Of a DNA stretch of 64,000 nt, positions 33,694-42,645 are shown in pieces; within the stretch, counting starts at the first letter, position 1, and every line of letters begins with the position of its first letter. The position numbers and the translations under genes are program-made. This DNA comes from an uncultured Alphaproteobacteria bacterium (GTDB lineage Bacteria; Pseudomonadota; Alphaproteobacteria; RF32; CAG-239), in the NCBI GenBank assembly GCA_934271715.1, contig CAKQRZ010000002.1:1-64000 (forward strand), read 5' to 3'. The notes under the pieces are model-generated. The model was given only the letters and a program-made list of their open reading frames with translations, made no database searches and had not been told where the DNA came from.

Positions 33694-33852
33694 AGTTTCC
33701 TATTAGAAATAAATTATAAAAAGTTTGCCATTTCTCCGGCAGATATATCTAAAGTTATATAACTATTATTGTATTGATTTAAATATTATAATGTGTTTTA
33801 ATATGTGTATAATGTATATTTAGACATTATAATATAAAATAGGAGAAAAACA

Positions 33853-34488
33853 ATGACTATGATTAAAACAAATGAAGCCGGCCGTTCAATGATTGAAATG
33901 TTGGGCGTATTGGCGATTATCGGTGTATTGTCTGTAGGCGGTATTGCCGGTTATTCTAAGGCTATGAACAAATTCAAAACCAACAAAGTTGCGGATAACG
34001 TTTCTATGCTGGTGGCTAATATCAAAACTTTATATGCTCAGCAGAACACCTACGCCGGTTTGAGTAACACAACTGCTATTTCTATGGGCGTGGTTCCAGA
34101 TGAATTAGGTACAAATGAAAATACCGGAACTTTGACAGACGCATTCAGCGGTCCGGTTTATATTGATGTATCAGACAGCACAGCTGGTGGTGATAATAAA
34201 GCATTTATTCTTGTATTTACAAAACTTTCCCGCGAAGCCTGCATTTCATTGGCTACCAACGACTGGGGTTCCGGTTATTCTTCAGGCTTAATCGCTCTTC
34301 AGGCTGATGGCGAAGATTTGAGCAATAAAGGAGGTCTGAATGCTATTTGGATTGGTAATGCCGGTTCAGATAAAATTGCTACTCCGGGCGGTACTTCTAA
34401 CCCAGTTCCGATGTCTGTTACCAAAGCTGCATCAGCTTGCTCTTGCAAACAAGGTAACACCTGTTCTATTGCTTGGAAATATTACTGA
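33853..34488 (+). CDS. Pilin-like protein, short-leader type
   Basis: 211 residues with an AGGAG site. The leader is only about ten residues (MTMIKTNEAG) before RSMIEMLGVLAIIGVLSVGG with Glu5, then IAGYSKAMNKFKTNKVADNV. A globular domain follows with LSREACISLATNDWGSGYSS and a C-terminal Cys cluster ACSCKQGNTCSIAWKYY. It is close to the genes at 47221 and 47982, and the double terminator downstream is also shared with the latter. The type IV pilin-like N-terminus predicts inner-membrane insertion, leader cleavage and polymerisation. Confidence 0.85.
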   Translation: MTMIKTNEAGRSMIEMLGVLAIIGVLSVGGIAGYSKAMNKFKTNKVADNVSMLVANIKTLYAQQNTYAGLSNTTAISMGVVPDELGTNENTGTLTDAFSGPVYIDVSDSTAGGDNKAFILVFTKLSREACISLATNDWGSGYSSGLIALQADGEDLSNKGGLNAIWIGNAGSDKIATPGGTSNPVPMSVTKAASACSCKQGNTCSIAWKYY

Positions 34489-34546
34489 GTTTGGCAAAGC
34501 GTGACGGCCTGAGTGATATCCGACGGCCGTCCGCATATTGCTAATG

Positions 34547-34616
34547 ACTGCTTTTACTCTCAGATAAAGCAGTTTTTCTCCGAAGCGCCCTTGCTCCTAA
34601 CTCGGGCGTTTCTTTT
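34547..34616 (+). terminator. Double terminator of the pilin-like gene
   Basis: ACTGCTTT/AAAGCAGT with T5 (34547-34577), then GCGCCC/GGGCG with T-run (34583-34616). The second element, including CTCCGAAGCGCCCTTGCTCC, is nearly identical after the pilin-like gene ending at 48617. Confidence 0.85.
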
Positions 34617-34627
34617 ATTTTTTGTTT

Positions 34628-34969
34628 TTATCGGGTTAAAACTTTCAGCAGGGTTAAAACTGCGGATTTTGCGTCATCGTCGCAGCGTTCCAGCAGCTCA
34701 ATAATCTGCACGTCAAGGTCTGAGCCGGCGCCGGGCTGAGTATTGGCAAATCTTGTGCTGTCCAGCAGCTCGGTCAGCGGAATATCCAAGGCTTTGGCGA
34801 TGTCCAGCAGAGTAGAAAGGCGAGGGTCGCCGATACCGCGTTCTATTTTTGAAACAGTATTGACCATTTTCCCGCAAACATCGGCAAACTCAAATTGATT
34901 GAGTCCCCGCATTTTGCGCAGGCGGGCAATTTTACTGCCTAAAACGGCGATAAATTCAGCATTCGTCAT
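34628..34969 (-). CDS. XRE-family transcriptional regulator
   Basis: 113 residues. The helix-turn-helix is clear: LGSKIARLRKMRGLNQFEFA, CGKMVNTVSKIERGIGDPRL, STLLDIAKALDIPLTELLD. The C-terminal 40 residues are helical and probably dimerise. It is a lone gene facing a pilin-like gene across convergent terminators, so its targets are unknown; pilin genes are one possibility. No overlapping operator is evident. Confidence 0.9.
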   Translation of the reverse strand: MTNAEFIAVLGSKIARLRKMRGLNQFEFADVCGKMVNTVSKIERGIGDPRLSTLLDIAKALDIPLTELLDSTRFANTQPGAGSDLDVQIIELLERCDDDAKSAVLTLLKVLTR

Positions 34970-35113
34970 CAGTTATACACTCCTCATCCGAATGTGTATT
35001 TTACCACACCAAACTAGGGTTATACTATGATTATATAATCCATATTTATGGATTATCAGGTTGATTGCTAAATATTATAATGTTTAGCTGCGGCAGTTTA
35101 CCGCCCTAAATTC

Positions 35114-36043
35114 TTAAATTTTCAGATTCTGCAGCAAAATTTTTGAAATGTCATAAACTTTCAGAAAATCTCCGGCATTAGCCAAGGCGTTAGGGTGCGT
35201 ATTAGTGCAGTATACTTGCTTTATAACGCCGCTGTTTTGTAGATTTTGCACCGCTCCCGGAGTGAAAACGCCGTGTACGCAGATAACATAAATATCGTTT
35301 GCGCCGATAGATTTATAAGCCTTAGCCGCGTTGATAATGGAGCTGCCGGAACGTATCATATCGTCAAAAATAACCACGTCGCAGCCTTTTACATCGGCGT
35401 TTAGGGCTTCAACTTCGGTCTCGGAGCCGGAAATGCGCTTTTTCATGATATAGGCTCCGGGCAGATTCAGTCGGTTGCTCATTTTTTCTATCCACTTGGC
35501 GCGCCCCATATCGGCCGAAGCCAAAACAAGACAGCTGCTCTGCTTGCGGATATCGGCAATAATGCTGTCTATAACCGGTTCAGAGGTCAAATGGATAGGG
35601 TGCAGATTCTCTTCAAAGTAATATTGAGTGCCCAGAGAGTGCAAATCCATCAGATAAATATAGTTGCCCATCGCTGAAAGCGGCAGCGAGCTGAACATGC
35701 GGGCGATGTTTTTGGCGGTTACGACTTCGCCGCTTTTTACGGCGCGTTCCATGGTGGAATAGCCGAAATACGGTAGAACCAAGTGCAGCGACGAGCATTG
35801 CTCGCGCACCAAAGTGCAGGCCATGTTATAAGCCTCAAAAATGGCGTTGTCGTCAATCGTGCCGCAGATATAAACCGCCGGTTTGCCGTGCAGCTTTTCG
35901 CTTTCGCCGATTTTCCAATAGCGCTCGCCGTCGGGAAAAGTTTTGGTTTCTATTTTTACCTCATTAAAATCGGGGCATTGCGCCAGCAGATTGCTTTTGA
36001 GATAGTCATAGTTTCCGGAAGAAAGTAAGTTTATTTTAGTCAT
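35114..36043 (-). CDS. prs: Ribose-phosphate pyrophosphokinase-like protein
   Basis: 309 residues from the ATG at 36043; an earlier frame start overlaps the upstream gene. PRPP synthetase features: TKTFPDGERYWKI (N-terminal FPDGE), YLMDLHSLGTQYYF (DLH motif), ADMGRAKW, and the PRPP loop VVIFDDMIRSGSSIINAAKA. It forms PRPP from ribose-5-phosphate and ATP. The flag region and some active-site text differ from housekeeping Prs, and the gene ends a glycan operon, so it may be a dedicated paralogue feeding nucleotide-sugar or phosphoribosyl chemistry. Confidence 0.85.
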   Translation of the reverse strand: MTKINLLSSGNYDYLKSNLLAQCPDFNEVKIETKTFPDGERYWKIGESEKLHGKPAVYICGTIDDNAIFEAYNMACTLVREQCSSLHLVLPYFGYSTMERAVKSGEVVTAKNIARMFSSLPLSAMGNYIYLMDLHSLGTQYYFEENLHPIHLTSEPVIDSIIADIRKQSSCLVLASADMGRAKWIEKMSNRLNLPGAYIMKKRISGSETEVEALNADVKGCDVVIFDDMIRSGSSIINAAKAYKSIGANDIYVICVHGVFTPGAVQNLQNSGVIKQVYCTNTHPNALANAGDFLKVYDISKILLQNLKI

Positions 36044-36059
36044 AGCATTTTTTCCGTTT

Positions 36060-39000
36060 TTAGAAGTGTTTATATGATTTGCGTTCATCTTTTAGATTAG
36101 CGATTTTTTCGTTTATCTTCTTTCGTTTAGCCGGCAGCGGGCAGAAAATTTTAGCAATTTTCAGCCACATGATTTTATGCGAAATGCTTCTAATCATATG
36201 CAGATTATTTTTGAAAGTATAATAGTCAAAACTTCCGACTGCGGAATAGGTTTGCACAACTTGTCCACAGTTTTGGACTTTAGCCGTGGCTTGCTCATAG
36301 TCATAGGCAACCAGCCCCTGAATAAAGTTTTTCTGCATTTTTCCGGTTAGAACCGTGGATTGATATTGCCATGGCAAGCTTACGTTGATGCCGCAGGTTA
36401 CATGCTGCGAATAAACCGGTTCGCATTTATGCGTGTAAACAGCACGGTTCAGATAGGCAAAAAATTCGTAGCCGTCCAGCGAATCATCAGCATACGGCGG
36501 TAGAAATTCTTCGGTTTGCGCCGAAAATAAAAACATGCCGCTCGGTACAACGCAGCAATTATAAAAATCGTTGTACGGAATAACGCCGCGGCAGTGCAGG
36601 TAGCGGTTATTGTCCTTTTCGGCTCTAAAGCAGCCGGAGTAGGCGATGCCAGCCTGCGGACGGTTTTCTAGCTTGCGCTTCAAAATGGCAAAGTGGTCGC
36701 TGAACAAAATCTCGCAGCCTTGCAGAATACAAAACGCCGCATGCGGAATTTGCTGCTGAATCCGGCGCAGCATCTGCCCGCGGGTCAGCATTTTGGAGTG
36801 CTTTTTATTAAACAAAGCGAACGGTACTGTTTTTATATTGCCGCAGCCTGCCGGTATCAGCGCTTGTATCTCGTCTTGCTGAGAGGCGTCGCAGGCAATG
36901 GCTAAGGTAATGTTTGCCATATTCTGGTTTTGAATCTGCTTTATCACATGCTGCAGGCGATAGCGCTCCGCCGCGTTAAATAACGGAGCGTCGCAGTAGG
37001 TTACCGCCAAAATATTTTCTTCCGGATGCTGTGAATACATGGCTTCGGCCACGGCTTTTCTGCGGTTTTCATGATTAGCCAAAACCTGCTGCAGCTGAAC
37101 TTCCATGCAGAACTTTTCGGCAAAAATCTTTTGCGAAGCCATAGCCAGCTTTAAGGCTTTGGCCGGATTAGCCTTTATCCAATCCAGTTTTTCCACAATC
37201 TGCCGATAAGTATCCAGCGGATTTTCTTTGTTAAAATCAATATATAAAACGCTGTCGCCGAAATGTTTTTTCATAAACGGATTATCGTCCGAAATTATCA
37301 CGGCACCGGCGGCGCAGGCTTCATATACGCGGTTGGTGACGGCGCCGGCGCGGCGGTGCGCATCGCTGGAAACGGCTAAAACCACGCCGCATTTGTGAAT
37401 TTCCTGCAAAATAGAAAATCCGTCAAACGGAATTTCTCCCTGATAGTTTTTATAGCCGGCCCATGGTGCGACGTTCCATCCTTTAGGCTTTTTAGGACCG
37501 AAAATCGTAACTAAATTATGGTCATCAAGCAAACGGAATAAACCCATGTGGCGTCCGTTTTTAGACCAGCCGCCCAATATTTCCCAGTTCATGCCGCAAT
37601 AAAACAGCTTGGGATTGCTTAAATCCGGCTTCAGCATCTCAGACTTAGGAAACGAGCCGACCAAGCAGGAGTTGCCGTTCAGCTGTCTTTCATCGTCTAT
37701 CAATACGGACTTCAGGTGGTTTTTCATGCCGCCGTCGTCATAAGTCAAAAAGTCGTCGTTAGAAATATAATTTTTCTGCTGAAATAAATAATCGTCGCAG
37801 TTTAACGGAATTTCCGGCGGATTCCACAAAACATGGTAGTGGAAGCAGTCCAGCATTTTATAGTCACGGAAATGAATGGTAATGGCAAAAAGCAAGTCGT
37901 GTTCGTTGATTTTGCGGTAAGTCCGGTTAGTGTCTTCATCGCAGATATAGCCGTCAGGCGCGATAAAAATCGGATTCATGCCGATATTTTTAGCCGCTTT
38001 TTTCAGGCGCAGCGAAACTTCTTTTTCGGCGCTTTCCGCTCCCGGCCAAGTGCAGATAATGGCAAAAGTTTTATTTTTATCATATTTTGCATACAGTGGA
38101 ATTTCTTGCTTGGAGTTGCCTGCTTGTGCTGTATAAGCCACATTTTGCAGCAGGCTGTAGGTTTTGGCGCGGGCTTTATAGGCAAAATCAGGCAGAACGG
38201 CATAAGCATCGTCCTTAGAAACCGTCAGCGGCAGCTCTTTGGTCATTTGCAGCCAATCTTTGGCAAACTGCAGAACACCTTTGCAGATTTTGGCGGAAAT
38301 TTCACAGCGGTGCTTTTCGTTGCCGTTTAATTCCTGATGTTTTACAGTAATTTCATTTTTGGAATTGCGCAGTAATTTAACCACTCCGGCGGACGGAGCC
38401 GTAAACATCAGCTCTAAGAGAGTCAAGGTTTTGTTGATATTGCTTTCCACATCTTTAGGGTTTCCCTGATCCAGTAAAAATCCTAAAGTGCGGATGCTTT
38501 TTTGGCTGTGCGGAACCGTGCCGAGATAATAGCCGTAAATGTCTTGTTTTTTATGAGCCAGCTTCAGCGCGTTTACAATAAATTTCTGCACGCTGGCGCG
38601 CCATCCGATATCAATCAAAGCCAGCTTGCCGTCATCAAAGCCGATTTGGGCAAAATATTCTAAAGCGGCGCTTCTTTCTTGTTCGGAGATTTGCTGCAAT
38701 AGCTCAGAATTTTCAATAAAAAACTGTTTTAACAAAGCCTTGTCGCTGAATGTTATGATTTTATTCAGCTTAAATTGCTTTTTGAATTTATTGTAAAGCT
38801 CATTGCAATCCAAGGCGAGGGCGTTCCAATAGTCGCCGAAATTTACGCCGTCGGTGTCGTGGCTGGTCAGATAGTCGGCGATATCCTCAGCGCTCTGCAT
38901 GCCCGCCCAGATGTAGCAGCGTCGGCTGGCCGCCATATATTCAGTCTCAAAATCCGGATACAGCAGCTGGAAAACTTTTTGCGGAATATAGCCGTCTCTC

Positions 39001-39845
39001 GCCATAAAAAAGGCTTTGCGGATGCCTTGACGGTCAAATTCGTTTTTCAGCCATTGGCAAAAGCCGACAGTCATTAAGCCGCCGTACTGATAGCCGAAAT
39101 CTTCCCAGTCGTCCGAAAGATGCTGCTTGCGTTTAACCAGCAGGCCTTTCATAACCGAAAGCGGAATTGTCACCAGCCGTTCATCCAAGCCGCGGAAAAA
39201 CAGAAAATCATCGCCGTAGGCATTTATTTCTGTGGCTTTCAAATAGTGGAAAGTCTGGATTCCGAGGTTAGCCGGAATATCGCTGTCGCTTAAAAGATTG
39301 TCGCCGATATGCAGAATTTTTGCCGCCGGAACTTTTGTATATTCCAAAATATCTTTAAACATGGAACCCGAAACTTTTGTATGCTTGGTTTCGGATGATA
39401 AAAAGAGTTTTTCATAGCCTTTGTAGCCGGCATTGTGCAAAATCTTTTCAACCGTCTTTTGCGGCAGATACATGTCAGAGGCGATAACTACTCTTTTATT
39501 GTTTTTCAGAGCATAATTAAAGGCTTCCAGCATATTCTTGTCGGCCGAGCAACAGCGCAGCTCCTGCTGGATTTCCGCTTCTTTCAGCGGCTGAAATCTA
39601 TCATCTAAATGACGGTAAATTTCATCTAAAGTTACTTCTTCTATATTATGTTTTCCGGCCTCGCTGCGGGCTTCCTGCTCGGCGGCTATGCGCTTGGCTT
39701 CAAAGCTCTCGGCGTTTTTAGCAATTTCTATATGGCGGAACAAGTCTGTATGCTGGTTGTAGGAACGGATAATAAGCGTGTCAAAAATATCAAAAGACAC
39801 AACATCTGAATTGTCTATTAAATTTTGTAATTTATCGGAAAACAT
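36060..39845 (-). CDS. HAD-glycosyltransferase multidomain protein
   Basis: 1261 residues. The N-terminal HAD hydrolase part has SFDIFDTLI (motif I), VIASDMYLP (motif II), and HIGDNLLSDSD (motif IV) within residues 15-210. A middle region of about 300 residues has FMARDGYIPQKVFQLL, also present in the protein at 42645-44588. A GT-B-like glycosyltransferase domain follows (about 640-960, including AVTNRVYEACAAGAVIISDD), then a C-terminal GT2-like segment starting ILAVTYCDAPLFNAAERYRL. It probably builds or trims a phosphorylated surface glycan. The stop overlaps the upstream region of the PRPP synthetase gene, indicating one operon. Confidence 0.8.
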   Translation of the reverse strand: MFSDKLQNLIDNSDVVSFDIFDTLIIRSYNQHTDLFRHIEIAKNAESFEAKRIAAEQEARSEAGKHNIEEVTLDEIYRHLDDRFQPLKEAEIQQELRCCSADKNMLEAFNYALKNNKRVVIASDMYLPQKTVEKILHNAGYKGYEKLFLSSETKHTKVSGSMFKDILEYTKVPAAKILHIGDNLLSDSDIPANLGIQTFHYLKATEINAYGDDFLFFRGLDERLVTIPLSVMKGLLVKRKQHLSDDWEDFGYQYGGLMTVGFCQWLKNEFDRQGIRKAFFMARDGYIPQKVFQLLYPDFETEYMAASRRCYIWAGMQSAEDIADYLTSHDTDGVNFGDYWNALALDCNELYNKFKKQFKLNKIITFSDKALLKQFFIENSELLQQISEQERSAALEYFAQIGFDDGKLALIDIGWRASVQKFIVNALKLAHKKQDIYGYYLGTVPHSQKSIRTLGFLLDQGNPKDVESNINKTLTLLELMFTAPSAGVVKLLRNSKNEITVKHQELNGNEKHRCEISAKICKGVLQFAKDWLQMTKELPLTVSKDDAYAVLPDFAYKARAKTYSLLQNVAYTAQAGNSKQEIPLYAKYDKNKTFAIICTWPGAESAEKEVSLRLKKAAKNIGMNPIFIAPDGYICDEDTNRTYRKINEHDLLFAITIHFRDYKMLDCFHYHVLWNPPEIPLNCDDYLFQQKNYISNDDFLTYDDGGMKNHLKSVLIDDERQLNGNSCLVGSFPKSEMLKPDLSNPKLFYCGMNWEILGGWSKNGRHMGLFRLLDDHNLVTIFGPKKPKGWNVAPWAGYKNYQGEIPFDGFSILQEIHKCGVVLAVSSDAHRRAGAVTNRVYEACAAGAVIISDDNPFMKKHFGDSVLYIDFNKENPLDTYRQIVEKLDWIKANPAKALKLAMASQKIFAEKFCMEVQLQQVLANHENRRKAVAEAMYSQHPEENILAVTYCDAPLFNAAERYRLQHVIKQIQNQNMANITLAIACDASQQDEIQALIPAGCGNIKTVPFALFNKKHSKMLTRGQMLRRIQQQIPHAAFCILQGCEILFSDHFAILKRKLENRPQAGIAYSGCFRAEKDNNRYLHCRGVIPYNDFYNCCVVPSGMFLFSAQTEEFLPPYADDSLDGYEFFAYLNRAVYTHKCEPVYSQHVTCGINVSLPWQYQSTVLTGKMQKNFIQGLVAYDYEQATAKVQNCGQVVQTYSAVGSFDYYTFKNNLHMIRSISHKIMWLKIAKIFCPLPAKRKKINEKIANLKDERKSYKHF

Positions 39846-39854
39846 TTTATAATC

Positions 39855-40736
39855 CTATATATTGATTTTAAGTTCGGTTAAACCCAGTATTTTTTTCAGC
39901 AAGCTGTTGTCAAGCAAGGTTTCCTTGGCGCGTTTGGCGGTAAAAATTTTGCTGTCGCCGTCCATGCGGATAGGGATGATTTTGCTTTCATCCAGCCCGT
40001 GCCGGCAGGCGATTCTTTTGCCAAGTTCATACTTAGACAGGGCTTCGTCGCCGCAGATGTTGACAATCGGGTACTGCCGCGCATCCGGAGTTTCTATCAG
40101 CTTAATCAGCATTTTCGCCGCGGTGTCAAAATCCAGCATAGAGCGCTTCTGGTCTTCAAACATTTCCATTGTGCCGCCGTTTTTTACGGTTTCTACAATT
40201 TCATCATAAAAATGTTTTTTGCCCGGCACCAGACTCGGTCCCATCAAAACCGGAAAACGCACAGCGTTAAATCCGGCAACGTTTACCATGCGTTCGGCAA
40301 CAGTCTTATGCGCGCCGTAGCGGTTTGCCGGATGCAGGGCGGCGTCTTCCTTAAAGCGGTAACCGTCAATACCTTGTCCGTAAACCACTTCGGTAGACGG
40401 ATAATACAGCGTTTTGATGTTATCCATTCGGTTCAGAAACTCCGCCAGACAAATCACGTTTACCTGCCATGCGGTTTTAGGATTTTTCATTACCAAATCC
40501 GGATGATGATAAGCCGCTAAAAACACGACTTTCAGATTTTCTTCCGCTGCGCAGATTTTGTTCAGGCGTTCAATATCCGCCATATCGCAGATGTCGCATT
40601 TTTCCCAGCGCAGGCGAGGGGTGTCGCTTGGCTGCGGCGTTCTGTCCGTGGCAATTATGCTGTCTGTTGTTTCGCTTAAAATATTTTTAATCAGGTAGCG
40701 CCCTAAAAAGCCGCTGCCGCCAATCAACAAATACAT
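39855..40736 (-). CDS. NAD-dependent epimerase/dehydratase
   Basis: 293 residues, extended short-chain dehydrogenase. The N-terminal Rossmann loop is LLIGGSGFLGRYLIKNIL, the catalytic region is YYPSTEVVYG with RYGAHKTVAERMV (YxxxK variant), and the C-terminal substrate part carries MLDFDTAAKMLIKLIE and IVNICGDEALSKYELG. It modifies a nucleotide-linked sugar. Its start abuts the cupin gene stop with no gap and its stop is nine bases from the HAD-glycosyltransferase, so they are coupled. Confidence 0.9.
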   Translation of the reverse strand: MYLLIGGSGFLGRYLIKNILSETTDSIIATDRTPQPSDTPRLRWEKCDICDMADIERLNKICAAEENLKVVFLAAYHHPDLVMKNPKTAWQVNVICLAEFLNRMDNIKTLYYPSTEVVYGQGIDGYRFKEDAALHPANRYGAHKTVAERMVNVAGFNAVRFPVLMGPSLVPGKKHFYDEIVETVKNGGTMEMFEDQKRSMLDFDTAAKMLIKLIETPDARQYPIVNICGDEALSKYELGKRIACRHGLDESKIIPIRMDGDSKIFTAKRAKETLLDNSLLKKILGLTELKINI

Positions 40737-41108
40737 TTAAACCTCCGCCGGATAAATATCTTTAACGCCGTTTTCTTCTTCTACGCCTTTGTCATACAAA
40801 GCCACCATGGTGGTGTTTTGCTTAAACAAAAATGAGTGAGCCGCATAGGGCTTCAGCACAAAAAAGTCGCCGTTTTTGACTGTAACTTTTTCTTTTTGCT
40901 CGCCTTTGACCAAAGAAATTTCAATTTCTCCGTCAATAATATAAAATGCCTCATTATTATGTTTGTGGTAATGTCCGCCGCGGAAAACGCCGGCTTTGGA
41001 GGTGGAAACGTTAATTTGCTTCCAGCCTTGGCGGCACAGCTGCACCAGCGAGCCGCGCTCGTCTTCAAAACAAAAATCAGGTTTTATAAATTCTATCAGT
41101 TCACTCAT
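40737..41108 (-). CDS. Cupin sugar epimerase/isomerase-like protein
   Basis: 123 residues from the ATG at 41108, which has AAAAGGAGA upstream. It is a single cupin: DERGSLVQLCRQGWKQINVS, RGGHYHKHNNEAFYIIDGEI (metal-binding HxHxxxxE), and GDFFVLKPYAAHSFLF. It is related to the WxcM/FdtA-like and RmlC-like small cupins that isomerise dTDP- or GDP-keto sugars. It lies between gmd and an epimerase, so it probably acts on the GDP-4-keto sugar made by Gmd or a later intermediate. Confidence 0.85.
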   Translation of the reverse strand: MSELIEFIKPDFCFEDERGSLVQLCRQGWKQINVSTSKAGVFRGGHYHKHNNEAFYIIDGEIEISLVKGEQKEKVTVKNGDFFVLKPYAAHSFLFKQNTTMVALYDKGVEEENGVKDIYPAEV

Positions 41109-41121
41109 AGATTTTCTCCTT

Positions 41122-42198
41122 TTAGTCGGCGTAGGTGGTCTTTTCAGCAAAGCCGTTGTCGTTTAAGAGCTTTTCTTTAGCCGCGATTTTGGCGTCTTCC
41201 AGAACCATTTCATGCGCCAAAGCCGCTAAATCATAAGTCGGTTTCCAGCCCAAAACCGTGCGGGCTTTAGTGCTGTCGCCCAACAGTAAATCTACTTCAG
41301 CCGGACGGAAAAATTCCGGATTTACCGCTACTACGACTTTGCCGGTTGCTTTGTTTACGGCTTTTTCCTCAACGCCTTTGCCTGACCATTCCAGCTCAAT
41401 ATCGCATTCTTTGAATGCAAGTTTTACAAAGTCGCGGATAGAAGTGGTAGTGCCTGTTGCCAGTACAAAATCTTCTGGCTTGTCTGCTTGAAGCATACGC
41501 CACATGCCCTCTACATAGTCTTTGGCGTGACCCCAGTCGCGTTTTGAATCCAAGTTGCCCAAATACAGGCAATCCTGCAGGCCGGCTTTAATGCGGGTAG
41601 CCGCCAAAGTGATTTTGCGGGTTACAAAGTTTTCGCCGCGGCGCGGAGATTCGTGGTTAAACAAAATTCCGTTGCAGGCAAAAATGCCGAAACTTTCACG
41701 ATAGTTCACAGTAATCCAATAGCCGTAAAGCTTGGCAACGCCGTACGGCGAGCGCGGATAAAACGGAGTTTTCTCGGACTGCACCGGCTCTTGAATTAAA
41801 CCGAACAGCTCAGATGTAGAAGCCTGATAAAAACGCGTCTTCTTAGCCAAACCGTTAATGCGGATAGCTTCCAGCAGGCGCAAAGTGCCGAGCGCATCGC
41901 TTTCTGCCGTAAATTCCGGACAATCCCAGCTGATTTTAACATGGCTTTGTGCGCCTAAATTATAAATTTCATCAGGTTCAATTTCTTTTACCAAACGTAC
42001 AATATTTAATGAATCGGTCAAATCGCCGTAGTGCAAATGCAAGTGCGGATTGCCCAGCAAATGTTCAATACGCTGGGTGTTGTGCGAAGAACTGCGGCGA
42101 ACCAGCCCATGAACTTCGTAGCCTTTTTCCAGCAACAGTTCGCTCAAATATGAACCGTCTTGACCTGTGATACCTGTAATTAACGCTGTTTTTGTCAT
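41122..42198 (-). CDS. gmd: GDP-mannose 4,6-dehydratase
   Basis: 358 residues, the usual length. ALITGITGQDGSYLSELLLE contains the NAD(P) loop, VHGLVRRSSSHNTQRIEHLL is the family signature, and YQASTSELFG plus YPRSPYGVAKLYGYWI carries the S/T-Y-K catalytic set; NGILFNHESPRRGENFVTRK follows. It converts GDP-mannose to GDP-4-keto-6-deoxymannose, the entry to fucose, rhamnose, perosamine and related sugars. It is second in the operon after the nucleotidyltransferase and shows how the cluster obtains a deoxyhexose. Confidence 0.97.
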   Translation of the reverse strand: MTKTALITGITGQDGSYLSELLLEKGYEVHGLVRRSSSHNTQRIEHLLGNPHLHLHYGDLTDSLNIVRLVKEIEPDEIYNLGAQSHVKISWDCPEFTAESDALGTLRLLEAIRINGLAKKTRFYQASTSELFGLIQEPVQSEKTPFYPRSPYGVAKLYGYWITVNYRESFGIFACNGILFNHESPRRGENFVTRKITLAATRIKAGLQDCLYLGNLDSKRDWGHAKDYVEGMWRMLQADKPEDFVLATGTTTSIRDFVKLAFKECDIELEWSGKGVEEKAVNKATGKVVVAVNPEFFRPAEVDLLLGDSTKARTVLGWKPTYDLAALAHEMVLEDAKIAAKEKLLNDNGFAEKTTYAD

Positions 42199-42210
42199 TG
42201 TTTTTTTCCT

Positions 42211-42645
42211 TTATTTACTGTTCCATTTTTCTAAAATCCAAGAAGATGAATTAGCTTTGTTGTCGCCTCCGACGCCGAAAGCCAAATCCACCTGACATTC
42301 TTTGCATGTTGCGGTTTCCGGAATATTATCCTTGCCGCGGTCGCCGCCGTTGGCAAACACCAGATGCGCATCAGGATATTTGGCGCGGGCTTTGCGGATT
42401 CCGTCAGACGCCGAGTTATCGGAATCATCAAATTCCAACACATCTATCACGCCTTTTAAATTTTCTAAAATTGCCAAACGGGTTTTAATATTGTGGAAAT
42501 TCTTGCCTTTTTTACGGCACAGCCACGCGTCGGAATTAGCTAAAACAATCACGCCGTCAGAGTTGGCTGCCGACTGCTTTATCATTTCTATATGCCCTTC
42601 GTGTATCGGGTCAAACCCGCCGCTCACAATGTAATATGTTGTCAT
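42211..42645 (-). CDS. Cytidylyltransferase-like nucleotidyltransferase
   Basis: 144 residues from the ATG at 42645 with a GAGAGGA site. The N-terminus YYIVSGGFDPIHEGHIEMIK holds the HxGH nucleotide-binding motif of the glycerol-3-phosphate cytidylyltransferase/RfaE/TagD superfamily, and the later RKKGKNFHNIKTRLAILENL covers the second conserved region (usually ISSTxIR, altered here). It may activate a sugar or polyol phosphate for the glycan. The ATG overlaps the stop of the preceding HAD gene, so the two are translationally coupled. Confidence 0.85.
   Translation of the reverse strand: MTTYYIVSGGFDPIHEGHIEMIKQSAANSDGVIVLANSDAWLCRKKGKNFHNIKTRLAILENLKGVIDVLEFDDSDNSASDGIRKARAKYPDAHLVFANGGDRGKDNIPETATCKECQVDLAFGVGGDNKANSSSWILEKWNSK

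Noticed and set aside
33580..33762. A frame covering tRNA-Gln(CUG)
   Set aside because: It translates the tRNA itself and its terminator.
37833..38330. Long plus-strand frames opposite the HAD-glycosyltransferase gene and other minus-strand genes of the glycan cluster
   Set aside because: Antisense shadows of a clearly coding strand; none has a ribosome site or recognisable motif.
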